Shown here: positions 1 through 9,499 of the stretch, piece by piece
Layout: each line of letters starts with the position of its first letter
Position numbering within the stretch: the stretch's first letter is position 1
Source of the DNA: Fen-549 sp050011315
GTDB taxonomy: Bacteria; Actinomycetota; Thermoleophilia; Gaiellales; Gaiellaceae
NCBI GenBank assembly: GCA_050011315.1
Contig: JBEKJI010000024.1
Location: 1 to 34,658, forward strand
Length of the DNA: 34,658 bases
Reading direction: 5' to 3'
Translations under genes and position numbers: made by a program
Notes under the pieces: model-generated
Seen by the model: the letters and a program-made list of their open reading frames with translations, nothing else
What the model was told of the DNA's origin: nothing
Database searches by the model: none

Positions 1-345
1 CGTGTGCAGCCCGCGCTCGGCGAAAAAGCGGGCGCGGGCCGGATCGAGGATGCGCACGACGACGCGCTCGACTCGGAAACGGCGCTGGGCGATCAGTCCG
101 ATCACGATGTTGGTGTTGTCGCCGTCCGTGGAGACGACGACCGCGTCCGCGCCCTCGATGCCGCTCTCTACCAGTACTTCGATGTCGAGACCGTGCCCGA
201 CGATGAATCGCCCGGGCCAGCGCGTTCCGAGGTTGGAGAGGGCCTCCTCGTCTTCGTCGACGACGACGACCTCCCAGCCCGCGTCGAGCAGATGGCGCGC
301 AACCGACGAGCCGGTACGACCGCAGCCGATGATGATCGCCTTCAT
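1..345 (-). CDS. TrkA-N (RCK) NAD-binding protein, C-terminus cut by window edge
   Basis: The gene reads leftward from ATG at 345 and runs off the window, leaving 115 residues. The N-terminus MKAIIIGCGRTGSSVA is a Rossmann GxGxxG nucleotide-binding loop, followed by the acidic strand end VVVVDEDEEAL and the VVSTDGDNTN segment typical of the TrkA-N/RCK domain. Such domains bind NAD(H) or ATP and gate Trk/Ktr potassium channels from the cytoplasmic face. A purine-rich GAGGCGGA lies directly before the ATG. It sits 51 bp downstream of the APC-UspA permease on the same strand, so the two probably share a transcript. Together with trkA at 2596 it recalls the paired ceoB/ceoC TrkA genes beside an APC permease in mycobacteria. 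Whether a TrkA-C domain follows cannot be seen. Confidence 0.88.
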   Translation of the reverse strand, partial: MKAIIIGCGRTGSSVARHLLDAGWEVVVVDEDEEALSNLGTRWPGRFIVGHGLDIEVLVESGIEGADAVVVSTDGDNTNIVIGLIAQRRFRVERVVVRILDPARARFFAERGLHT

Positions 346-396
346 TCCGCCTCAGCCTAACTCATGCAGTGATGGGGCCGCCCCCGTATCGAGTGA

Positions 397-2316
397 TCAC
401 GCAGAGCTTTCCTCGGGCGCAGCCTCACCCTCGAGCATCTCCTCGGGGAAGGAGACGATCATGACCTCGCAGGGCGCCTTGCGTAGCACATACTCGACCG
501 TGGGCGAGAAGAAGCGCGACTGACGGCGCCAGCGCGGGCCGGAGCCGAGTACGATCAGATCGACACCCAGCTCCCGCGCCTGCTCGACCACCGCGGTACC
601 GATCGAGCGCGCGTGCACGGTATAGCTCTGAATCGGTACGCCGTTCTCCTCCGCAAGCGCCCGTGCCTCATCGAGCGCCTCTTTCGCGTTTTCTTCTTCG
701 GCCGGTAGCGTTTCGCCCAGCTTGCGAGCGGCCGGCACCTCGATGACGTTGAGCGCGACTACAGAGGCCTGGCGATCCTGGGCGACCCGCACCGCGGTCG
801 CCATCATCTCCTCGCCGATGTCGCCCAGCTTCATCGGCACGAGGATCCTGGAAAAGCGCACCTCGGGGAGCTGCTGCTCGTCGCTAGCAACGACCTGCTC
901 GAGCAGGCCGGCACCGCGCTGGCGGCGTACCAGCCAGTAGACGGCCAGGCCGGTTGCCAGCCAAAGAGGTCCTCCGTAGCGGGCGGCCGGGTGCGTCGCC
1001 ATCGTCAGTACGAAGACGAAGACCGTGAGCAGGGCGCCGAGAAGAGCCGGCAGCGGCAGATCGCCGCCGAAAACGCGGATCGAGAGCGGAACCCGGTAGG
1101 GACGGAACCGCTCCGGTTCCGTGTAGCGAAGGCGGACTACCGCGAGCTGGGCGGCGCTGAACGCGATCAGGATCCCGAACGAGAAGAGGCTGGCGAGGAA
1201 GGTCGCCTGGCCCTGGAGTCCGCGGTTGTGCAGCGGCTCGGTCGCAACCAGAAGCCCGCCCGCGAACAGCGCGATCGCGATCAGCGACTGCGGCGAGACG
1301 AGCGTGCGGTGATGGAGACGGCCGAACGGAGCCGGCAGCATCCGGTGCTCGCCAAGGGAATGAGCGAGCCGGGCAAAGCCGGAGATCGCAGTCGTCGCCG
1401 CCAGTAACAGAATCGCGACGCCGCTCAAGCCGACGAAGACGCGCAGCGCGTCGCCGAGAAGGGTCGGAAGGTGAGGTATCAGCGCGGCGACGATCCCCAT
1501 CAGAGGTGCGCGCCGCCATTCGCTGCCGAGCTCCGTTGCACCGCCCTTGACCGGGAAGGCCGAAAGACCGATCACGGCGATCAGCACGTAGACGGTGATC
1601 ACAGCGCCGGCGGCCCGGAACAGGTTGCCCGGTAGCTCCGCCGGCCGGCGGCTCTCTTCCGAGAGGTTGGCGACCGTCTCGATACCGGTGTAGGCGAGCA
1701 TCGCCAGCGGCAGCGCAAAGGCGAGCGCGCCCCAGGTCGGCATCGTCCCGAAATGGACTCCCGAGGCGAGGCCGTGGCGCGAGAAGAGAAACGAGAAGCC
1801 AAGGACGATCAGGAGCAGCTGCGTCATCAGGTCGAGGACGGCGAGCACGATTCCGAAGCGATAGATGCTCGGGCGGAAGACCAGCCGCATCGCCGTCAGC
1901 AGGGTCACGAGCCCGACCGCGACCAGCGTGTCGTAGGGCGAGCGCCTGAGAGTTTCCGACTGGACAGCCGCACCCAGGTAGTGGGGGACGAACAGGGTCG
2001 TCAGCGCGATCACGATCAGGTAGTCGAGCAGCAGCACCCAGCCGACGACGAAACCGGTCAGATCGTTGAAGGCACGGCGCACGAAAGTGGCCGCACCGCC
2101 CGTCTCGGGCGCCGAAGCAATCGCCTCGGCATAGGAGGCGGCGACGAGAATGAAGAGCCCACCCACGACGAGGAGCACGGCCGGTGTCAACCCGAGCGCC
2201 CGCGCAGCGACGATGCCGAGTGCGAAGTAGATCGAAGAGGCGATCTCGCCGTAGGCGATCGAGAAGAGATCGCGCCCGGCGAGAACGCGCTCGAGTCTGG
2301 GACGCTTCCGAGCCAT
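397..2316 (-). CDS. APC-superfamily permease with C-terminal universal stress (UspA) domain
   Basis: 639 residues. The first roughly 460 form an APC-type transporter with about twelve hydrophobic segments, beginning GEIASSIYFALG in helix 1 and containing the APETGGAATFVRRAFND loop. From about residue 485 a cytoplasmic UspA domain starts (RFSRILVPMKLGDIGEEM). It carries the nucleotide-binding end LGSGPRWRRQSRFFSP, close to the family G-x2-G-x9-G(S/T) pattern, and ends with TVEYVLRKAPCEVMIV. Family knowledge: APC-USP fusions move amino acids, polyamines or cations, and the soluble domain often senses nucleotides. Because it lies between TrkA-type genes, I infer a potassium-related (KimA-like) or ion-coupled role, but the substrate is not shown by the sequence. 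Transcription is leftward. The small membrane gene at 2329 is 12 bp upstream and the TrkA-N gene 51 bp downstream. Confidence 0.88.
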   Translation of the reverse strand: MARKRPRLERVLAGRDLFSIAYGEIASSIYFALGIVAARALGLTPAVLLVVGGLFILVAASYAEAIASAPETGGAATFVRRAFNDLTGFVVGWVLLLDYLIVIALTTLFVPHYLGAAVQSETLRRSPYDTLVAVGLVTLLTAMRLVFRPSIYRFGIVLAVLDLMTQLLLIVLGFSFLFSRHGLASGVHFGTMPTWGALAFALPLAMLAYTGIETVANLSEESRRPAELPGNLFRAAGAVITVYVLIAVIGLSAFPVKGGATELGSEWRRAPLMGIVAALIPHLPTLLGDALRVFVGLSGVAILLLAATTAISGFARLAHSLGEHRMLPAPFGRLHHRTLVSPQSLIAIALFAGGLLVATEPLHNRGLQGQATFLASLFSFGILIAFSAAQLAVVRLRYTEPERFRPYRVPLSIRVFGGDLPLPALLGALLTVFVFVLTMATHPAARYGGPLWLATGLAVYWLVRRQRGAGLLEQVVASDEQQLPEVRFSRILVPMKLGDIGEEMMATAVRVAQDRQASVVALNVIEVPAARKLGETLPAEEENAKEALDEARALAEENGVPIQSYTVHARSIGTAVVEQARELGVDLIVLGSGPRWRRQSRFFSPTVEYVLRKAPCEVMIVSFPEEMLEGEAAPEESSA

Positions 2317-2328
2317 GACTCCTCGACT

Positions 2329-2499
2329 CTAGCGGCGCCGGAGGAGGGCCAGACGGCCGAGCCCCGCGGCCGCGAACAGCGGCCCGAGCAGATAACCGAC
2401 GAGACCTCCGCCGGCTCTCGCCGTTTGCACCACTATCGCCACGCCCAGCCCGATCAGCGCCAGCGAGGTGATCGTGATCGAGAGGCGGTAGGGGCTCAT
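2329..2499 (-). CDS. small two-helix membrane protein, hypothetical
   Basis: 56 residues starting MSPYRLSITITSLALIG. Two hydrophobic segments (about residues 7-25 and 31-47) are joined by a short RAGGG turn, and the protein ends in a basic LALLRRR tail. This suggests a small inner-membrane protein with its C-terminus inside. An in-frame ATG at 2544 would add 15 charged, proline-rich residues, but the start at 2499 puts the first helix near the N-terminus as is usual. The stop is 12 bp upstream of the permease start on the same strand, so it is probably the first gene of that operon and may be an accessory subunit. I do not recognise a named family. The 96-bp gap to trkA at 2596 must hold divergent promoters. 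Confidence 0.6.
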   Translation of the reverse strand: MSPYRLSITITSLALIGLGVAIVVQTARAGGGLVGYLLGPLFAAAGLGRLALLRRR

Positions 2500-2595
2500 G
2501 CCGGCGCACTCTAGTGCGTCGCGTGGCGCCGGGGCGTGCTCCATTCTCCGAGCCGGCTACATCAGACCGGCGCGGACGATACCTTTCGCTCTGCA

Positions 2596-3924
2596 ATGAA
2601 GATCTTCGTTGTCGGCGCAGGGCAGGTCGGGACGACCATTATCGAGGCGCTTCACGGCGAGCATGAGCTGACCGTCGTCGACATCGATCACGAGCGCCTC
2701 GGCGAGCTGGCGCAGAGCCACAGCGTCACCACGGTCGAGGGAAACGGCAGCAGCCGTCAGGTGCTCGAGCGCGGCGGCGTTGGCGAGGCCGATCTGTTCA
2801 TCTCCTGCACGTCCCGCGACGAGGCGAACCTTATCGCCTGCCTGCTCACGCGCAAGCTGGCGCCCAAGGCGATGACGATCGCGCGCGTCTCCAACGAGGA
2901 GTATCTCGAGATCTGCCGCGACCGCTTCCTCGATGTCGACTTCGTCGTCTCCTCCGAGCTCGAGGCCGCGCTGGCCGTGTCGAGGATCATCGGCATCCCC
3001 GCCGCCAGGCAGACGGACGTCTTCGCCGACGGCCAGGTGCACATGGTCGAGTTCGAGGTGCCGCCCGGCGCCAAGCCGGGAGCGGTCATCGGTAGGCGCC
3101 TGCGCGAGAGCGCGGCGCCCTACGACTCGCGCGTCGTCAGCATCATCCGTGGCGGTCGACGGATCATCCCGCGCGGCGCCGAGCGAATCGAGCCGGGAGA
3201 TCGCGTGGTCGTGCTCGGCTCGCCCAAGGCGATCCGGCTCTGGAGCGGCATCGTCGCCGGCGGCGAGCAGCGAACGGGCGACGTGGTGATCTTCGGTGGC
3301 GGGCGCACAGGCGTGGCGATCGCGCGCGTCCTTCTCTCCCAGGGCAGCCGGGTGCGTATCGTTGAGTTCAACAGCAGGCGGGCGCACGAGATCGCCGAGT
3401 TCCTGCCGCATGCGCGCGTTCTCGAGGCGACCGGGATGGATCCCGACTTTCTCGACCGCGAGCGGATCGGCAATGCCGAGGTGGCCGTCTTCGCCATGCG
3501 CGAGGACGCCAAGAACCACTACGCGGCGACTCTCGCCAAGCTGCACGGAGTTCCCTTTACGATCGCGATCGTCCATGACGCGGCCTCGGTCGAGGTGTTC
3601 GAGCGCTCGGGAATCGACGTCGCCCTCAACCCGCGCCTGATCACCTCCGAGGAGATCGTCCGCTTCGCCCACGATCCGCGCACGCGCCAGGTGTCGATGC
3701 TCGAGCGCAACCGCTTCGAGATCCTCGACGTGACCGTCCGCGCCGACAACGAGCTGATCGGCAAGCCGTTCAGCGAGCTTCCTACCGCCGGCACTGTGAT
3801 CGGCGCGATCGTGCGCGGCGATAGGGCCTTCTTCCCGCACGGGCACGACCGCCTGCAGCCGGACGACCGCGTGATCGTCTTCACCGAAGCCGAACGAGCC
3901 GTTGAGCTCGAGCGCGAGCTGTGA
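2596..3924 (+). CDS. trkA: Trk potassium uptake system peripheral subunit TrkA
   Basis: 442 residues, the usual full TrkA length, with two RCK modules. The first begins MKIFVVGAGQVGTTIIEAL (GxGxxG at residues 7-12) with the NAD ribose-binding acidic end TVVDIDHERL. The second begins DVVIFGGGRTGVAIARVL near residue 219. Each is followed by a TrkA-C ligand-binding domain (HMVEFEVPPGA; FEILDVTVRADNELIG). TrkA binds NAD(H) and assembles on the cytoplasmic side of TrkH to gate K+ uptake. The ATG at 2596 was preferred over an upstream in-frame TTG/CTG region because it places the Rossmann fold exactly at the N-terminus; no clear Shine-Dalgarno is visible. trkH follows on the same strand after 309 bp containing a long RNA-like hairpin. 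Confidence 0.93.
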   Translation: MKIFVVGAGQVGTTIIEALHGEHELTVVDIDHERLGELAQSHSVTTVEGNGSSRQVLERGGVGEADLFISCTSRDEANLIACLLTRKLAPKAMTIARVSNEEYLEICRDRFLDVDFVVSSELEAALAVSRIIGIPAARQTDVFADGQVHMVEFEVPPGAKPGAVIGRRLRESAAPYDSRVVSIIRGGRRIIPRGAERIEPGDRVVVLGSPKAIRLWSGIVAGGEQRTGDVVIFGGGRTGVAIARVLLSQGSRVRIVEFNSRRAHEIAEFLPHARVLEATGMDPDFLDRERIGNAEVAVFAMREDAKNHYAATLAKLHGVPFTIAIVHDAASVEVFERSGIDVALNPRLITSEEIVRFAHDPRTRQVSMLERNRFEILDVTVRADNELIGKPFSELPTAGTVIGAIVRGDRAFFPHGHDRLQPDDRVIVFTEAERAVELEREL

Positions 3925-3985
3925 TCAGAGCTCGTCTCAGAATGAAGACCCGTCGGCTGGGTGCGATCGGTGAGTGCAAGGCTAG

Positions 3986-4153
3986 GGAGCTCGTCTGGGG
4001 ACGGAGGGGCGCCGGATGAGTGCGAGGTCGTGGTGCGAGGCTAGGACGCAGGGCGCATTCGTATCGGACGTAGATACGGACGCGCCTGAGGACGACGTCC
4101 TCGGGCCGCGAGATCGTGCTCAGCCGGTGTCTCTCTGTTTCCAGCCGAGCTCC
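3986..4153 (+). ncRNA. long imperfect hairpin with conserved core (structured element, copy 1)
   Basis: Reading by hand, 3986-4040 pairs in one register with 4099-4153. Of 55 positions, 50 pair and 5 mismatch (3994, 4016, 4026, 4027, 4035). Ten of the 50 pairs are G-U in the plus-strand RNA, and none would be a wobble in the minus-strand RNA. The tip carries a second hairpin, GGCGC(4052-4056)/GCGCC(4082-4086) and CGTATC(4060-4065)/GATACG(4073-4078), with a TT/GA internal loop. Single-stranded flanks CAGGG and GAGGACGACG are shared with the copies at 4164 and 11929. It lies 61 bp after the trkA stop and ends about 80 bp before trkH, so it may be a 5' leader element of trkH or an independent small RNA. 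It matches no riboswitch that I recognise. Confidence 0.5.
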
Positions 4154-4230
4154 GAAAAGCAGCGCCTCGTTCGTAGCGGAGGCTACGGGCGAGGCCGAGG
4201 ACAACGCATTGTGCCGACGAGCGCGGCCAG
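4141..4230 (+). repeat. second core copy of the structured element, with short arms
   Basis: The core hairpin is GCCTCG(4164-4169)/CGAGGC(4190-4195), a TT/GG internal loop, then CGTAGC(4172-4177)/GCTACG(4182-4187) with a GGAG tetraloop. GAGGACAACG follows at 4197-4206, identical to the copy at 12020. An outer stem GCCG-A-GCTC (4144-4152) with GAGC-G-CGGC (4219-4227) has 8 of 9 pairs. The left arm reuses bases that close the long hairpin at 3986-4153, so the two folds exclude one another. The trkH start candidates are at 4234 and 4249, immediately downstream. This could be a switching leader, or simply a degenerate neighbouring copy. Confidence 0.4.
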
Positions 4231-4233
4231 ACG

Positions 4234-5790
4234 ATGGAGTGCTTCGTTTTGAGAGGAGTTCCTAGCACCCAGCGGCTCAGGCGTGGAGCCAGGCGCCAGA
4301 CGCTGGGCGTCAGCGTACGGGCTAGCCTGCACGCGCTCGGACGCATACTCGAGATCATCAGCCTGGCGCTGGCGGTCCCGGCTCTCGTCGCCGCCATCTA
4401 CCTCGAATCGCCGCTTCCCTTCCTCGTCCCGCTGGCGATCGGGTTCGCCGTCGGGTTCGTGCTGGATCGGAGTAACCGAGGTAGGGGCCGGCTGGGGACG
4501 AGAGAGGCCTTCCTCGTTGTCACTCTGGCCTGGGTAGCCGCGGCGATCCTCGGAAGCATGCCTTACCTGCTCGCCAAGAACGGGCTCGGGCATTGGACCG
4601 ACGCCTTCATGGAGTCGATGGCCGGGCTGACTACCAGCAATATCAGCATGCTCGCCGACCCCTCCTCGTTGCCTCACTCGCTTCTGTTCTGGCGTCAGTT
4701 CAGCCAGTGGCTGGGCGGCCTCGGCGTGATCGTCTTGGTGCTGGCGCTTCTGCCGCGGTTGCGAGTGGGCGGACGCGAGCTGATGGCTCCGGAGCAACCG
4801 GGCCGGGAAGTTGAGCGGCTCTCGCGGGGTGTGCAGGCGGTGATCAGGCGCTTCGGCGCGCTCTACGTCGCCCTCACAGCCGTCGCTGCGCTGACTCTGA
4901 TCGGGCTCGACCTCTTCGACGTCGACGATCGTTTGAACGTCTTCGACTCGATCGGCATCGCCTTCAGTACGGTCTCTACGGGCGGGTTCTCGCCCCGTGC
5001 CGGTTCGCTCGCCGCCTACTCAACCGCCACGCAGTGGGTCGTCTTCGGGTTCATGCTGCTCGCCGGCGCGAACATCCTGCTCGTCTTCAGAGCGGTCGTC
5101 CGCCGCGAGCTGCGTTCGCTCCTACGCGACGGTGAGACGCGCCTCTACCTGGCGATCGCCATCCTGGGCGCGATCGGCGTCGCTGCGGCACTGGCCGCCG
5201 GCAGCGCCGCCAGCGGCTGGGGATCCGTGCGCGAGGGTCTTTTCCAGTCGGTCTCCTTCCTGACCACGACCGGATTCACGAACGCCAACATCGCCGCCTG
5301 GCCCTTGGCCGCGCCCGCGATCCTGGTCGGACTGGTTCTGATCGGAGGTTGCGCGTCGTCTCTCGCCGGCTCGCAGAAGATCATGCGCGTTCAGATCATC
5401 GGCAAGCTGCTGCAGCGCGAGCTGGTGCAGGCCGTGCACCCCGAGACGATCCGCCACATCCGTCGCAACCGCCGCCCGATCGACGAGCGGGCAGTGCGCG
5501 GCGTCACCGCTTTCGTGCTCATCTTCTTCGGTCTGCTGGCTCTGGGAACGCTGGCGCTCGAGCTCGACGCTGCGCGGATGAACTTCCACCTCGAGGCCTT
5601 CTCGGCGATCGCCGACGCCGCCGCCGCTCTGGCAAATGGGGGCCCCGGGCTCGGGCTCGCGGGACCGGTCGGATCCTTCGCTCCCTTCAGCGACGTGTCC
5701 AAGCTCGTGCTATCCGCACTGATGTTGCTCGGCAGGTTGGAGATAATCCCGGTTGCCGTTCTCTTCACCAAGAGCTACTGGCGCGCGTAA
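4234..5790 (+). CDS. trkH: Trk potassium transporter membrane subunit TrkH
   Basis: 518 codons from the first ATG. The protein is very hydrophobic, with four repeated helix-P-loop-helix units. The selectivity-filter loops read SMAGLTTSNIS, FSTVSTGGFS, SFLTTTGFTN and AAALANGGPGLG, the last degenerate as is common. TrkH conducts K+ inward through the cytoplasmic membrane and needs TrkA for gating. The start is uncertain: ATG 4234 has no ribosome site, whereas TTG 4249 has GGAG (4236-4239) nine bases upstream. The first helix only begins near codon 35, so the N-terminal 20-30 residues may not be translated. A three-tier hairpin (CTAGC 4262/GCTAG 4325; CCCAGCG 4268/CGCTGGG 4307; GCTC/GAGC) lies across the start region and might influence initiation. 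pap2 follows after 10 bp. Confidence 0.92.
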   Translation: MECFVLRGVPSTQRLRRGARRQTLGVSVRASLHALGRILEIISLALAVPALVAAIYLESPLPFLVPLAIGFAVGFVLDRSNRGRGRLGTREAFLVVTLAWVAAAILGSMPYLLAKNGLGHWTDAFMESMAGLTTSNISMLADPSSLPHSLLFWRQFSQWLGGLGVIVLVLALLPRLRVGGRELMAPEQPGREVERLSRGVQAVIRRFGALYVALTAVAALTLIGLDLFDVDDRLNVFDSIGIAFSTVSTGGFSPRAGSLAAYSTATQWVVFGFMLLAGANILLVFRAVVRRELRSLLRDGETRLYLAIAILGAIGVAAALAAGSAASGWGSVREGLFQSVSFLTTTGFTNANIAAWPLAAPAILVGLVLIGGCASSLAGSQKIMRVQIIGKLLQRELVQAVHPETIRHIRRNRRPIDERAVRGVTAFVLIFFGLLALGTLALELDAARMNFHLEAFSAIADAAAALANGGPGLGLAGPVGSFAPFSDVSKLVLSALMLLGRLEIIPVAVLFTKSYWRA

Positions 5791-5800
5791 TTCCACGAAC

Positions 5801-6829
5801 ATGCCGCCGCGAACTAGAAAACTCCTGGCTTCGAGCCTCCTGCGCAAATACGCGCGCTGGCTCGCGCCCGCCGTCTACCTCTGCGCGCTCGCGACGTTCA
5901 CCTACTTCCTCGGCTTGCCGATGGCTCGCGACCGGGTGCTCGCCTGGGTCCTGCTCGGGTTGCTCGCCTTCTCGCTCACCGACCTGCGCCACGTCGCCCG
6001 CGGTCTGATCTACGACTGGGCGCCCTTCATCGCGATCCTGTACGTCTACGACGTCCTGCGCGGCCGCGCCGACAGCATGTTCTTCTCGGCCCACATCTGG
6101 CCGCAGCTGCACGCCGACCAGTGGATCGCCGCCGGACACGTTCCCACCGTCTGGCTGCAGGAGCATCTCTGGCACGGAGCGGCAAGCATCCGCTGGTACG
6201 ACTACGCGCTCTGGTTCGTCTACCTGACCCACTTCTTCGCCACCATCATCGTGGCCGCGCTCCTCTGGGCGCTCCGGCCGAGCCGTTTTCGCCGTTACAT
6301 GGCGGCGGTCGCGACGCTCGCCATGCTCGGATTCGCCACCTATGCTCTGTTCCCGGCTGTGCCACCGTGGATGGCCAGCAAGCAGGGAGACCTGCCACCG
6401 CTGCAGCGAATCGTCGGCGCCGTCTGGACGCACATCCCGATCTCGGCGATGGGCTCGCTCTACGATCGCGGCGTCGGCTACGCGAACGACGTCGCGGCGA
6501 TGCCCTCCCTGCACGCCGCCTTCGCGATGCTGATCGCGATCTTCTTCTGGAAGTCCGCGCGCTGGCGCTGGCGCATCCTGCTCGCCCTCTATCCGTTGGC
6601 GATGGGCCTGGCCCTCGTCTACACCGCCGAGCACTACGTCTCCGACGTCCTCGCCGGCTGGGTCTACGCGGCGGTCGCCTATCTGATCGTCGAGAGGGTG
6701 GCCGACAGGCTTGCCGAGCGCTCTGCCCGTAAACGGCAGCCCGCGGTCGCCGAGAAGGCGCCCACGAGACCGGTGGAAGAGCCGCTCCCCGCGAAGGCGC
6801 CGGAGCTGGAGCCCGAGGTGGTCATCTAA
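5801..6829 (+). CDS. PAP2-superfamily membrane phosphatase / inositolphosphotransferase-like protein
   Basis: 342 residues with about six transmembrane helices. The C-terminal half carries the PAP2 signature: AMPSLHAAFAML (the PSxH motif) and YTAEHYVSDVLAGW (H-x3-D motif). An upstream FPAVPPWM resembles the PAP2_3 (AUR1/Ipt1-like) subgroup. These enzymes remove or transfer phosphate or phospho-alcohol groups on lipid pyrophosphates or phosphatidate on the outer face of the membrane. The C-terminus from about 305 is a charged, proline-rich cytoplasmic tail. ATG 5801 was chosen because it lies 10 bp after the trkH stop, giving a tight operon; the in-frame ATG at 5753 would overlap trkH. The substrate is unknown. 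A strong hairpin follows the stop. Confidence 0.85.
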   Translation: MPPRTRKLLASSLLRKYARWLAPAVYLCALATFTYFLGLPMARDRVLAWVLLGLLAFSLTDLRHVARGLIYDWAPFIAILYVYDVLRGRADSMFFSAHIWPQLHADQWIAAGHVPTVWLQEHLWHGAASIRWYDYALWFVYLTHFFATIIVAALLWALRPSRFRRYMAAVATLAMLGFATYALFPAVPPWMASKQGDLPPLQRIVGAVWTHIPISAMGSLYDRGVGYANDVAAMPSLHAAFAMLIAIFFWKSARWRWRILLALYPLAMGLALVYTAEHYVSDVLAGWVYAAVAYLIVERVADRLAERSARKRQPAVAEKAPTRPVEEPLPAKAPELEPEVVI

Positions 6830-6852
6830 CCGGATCTACGCTGACACAACGC

Positions 6853-6876
6853 CGAGGGGGCCGCGCGGCCCCCTCG
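6853..6876. terminator. palindromic hairpin between convergent genes
   Basis: CGAGGGGGCC and GGCCCCCTCG form a perfect 10-bp stem around a GCGC loop. It sits 23 bp after the pap2 stop and 25 bp after the hppA stop, between convergent genes, so it probably serves as a bidirectional terminator. No T-run follows on either strand, which is common in GC-rich actinobacteria. Confidence 0.75.
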
Positions 6877-6901
6877 AACTTGGCGCTATGAGACTCGCTC
6901 G

Positions 6902-8968
<2,067 letters not shown>

Positions 8969-9118
8969 GATCCTCCGCTCTCACAAGGTTCGCACCGAAG
9001 GCTGTCGGCGCGGCGTTTTTGTATCACAGAAAAGAACGCCGGGTTGGGCATAACCAAGCGCCCTCTGCTCTCTTCGAGTCGGCTCGTGGCGACTATCGAG
9101 CGAGGACCGCCGGGCCGG

Positions 9119-9499
9119 CTACTCGCCGCTGGACGCATCGGCCGGCGCCTGCTCGCCACTTTCGGGCTCGGCCGCGGTGCTGGTGGAAGCTTCCGGCTCG
9201 GGTTTCGCGCTCGTGGCCTCCGCGTACCCGAGCTGCAAGCTCGTAATAGCAGTCTGCAATTCGCCGGCCAGCTCGGCGGAAACCTGCTCACGTATCACGG
9301 GCTCGAGCGCCCGCAACGTATCGATTGCCAGACGCGCCTGAGCGAGATCGCGCTGATCGCCGCTCAACCGCAACGACCCGAGCGAGATGAGCCCGGTCAC
9401 GGTCTGGATGACGATGTCGCCGACCTTGATCCGGCGCAGCTGCTCGGCGATGTCTTCGATGCTTGCGCCTTCAGCCGCCTGGCCCTCACTACCGGCCAC
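9119..9499 (-). CDS. DUF1844-family small protein
   Basis: 126 residues. The central segment, VGDIVIQTVTGLISLGSLRL then DLAQARLAIDTLRALEPV and LQTAITSLQLGYAEA, matches the layout of DUF1844 proteins (a short helical protein with an ARxxIDTL helix). The last 30 residues are Glu/Pro/Ala/Ser-rich and probably disordered. No enzymatic residues are evident and the family has no established function. The ATG at 9499 overlaps the end of the upstream ligase gene by 11 bp, so translation is probably coupled. Being downstream of a ligase and upstream of hppA on the same strand gives little functional information. Confidence 0.75.
   Translation of the reverse strand: MAGSEGQAAEGASIEDIAEQLRRIKVGDIVIQTVTGLISLGSLRLSGDQRDLAQARLAIDTLRALEPVIREQVSAELAGELQTAITSLQLGYAEATSAKPEPEASTSTAAEPESGEQAPADASSGE

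Noticed and set aside
884..2596. 570-codon leftward frame overlapping the permease
   Set aside because: It is Arg/Pro/Ala-rich translation of a GC-rich gene in the wrong frame; the permease frame has coherent helices and a USP domain.
3925..4233. ydaO-type c-di-AMP riboswitch before trkH
   Set aside because: c-di-AMP riboswitches often precede K+ transporter genes, but none of its conserved purine-rich blocks could be found. The hairpin core is unrelated.
4016..4252. Short protein-coding frames on both strands in the trkA-trkH gap
   Set aside because: They have no ribosome sites and no recognisable composition, and the region is better explained by an extended hairpin.
8969..9118. Rex operator or riboswitch before hppA
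   Set aside because: No TTGTGAA-N4-TTCACAA match; only a short inverted repeat and an AT-rich patch were seen.
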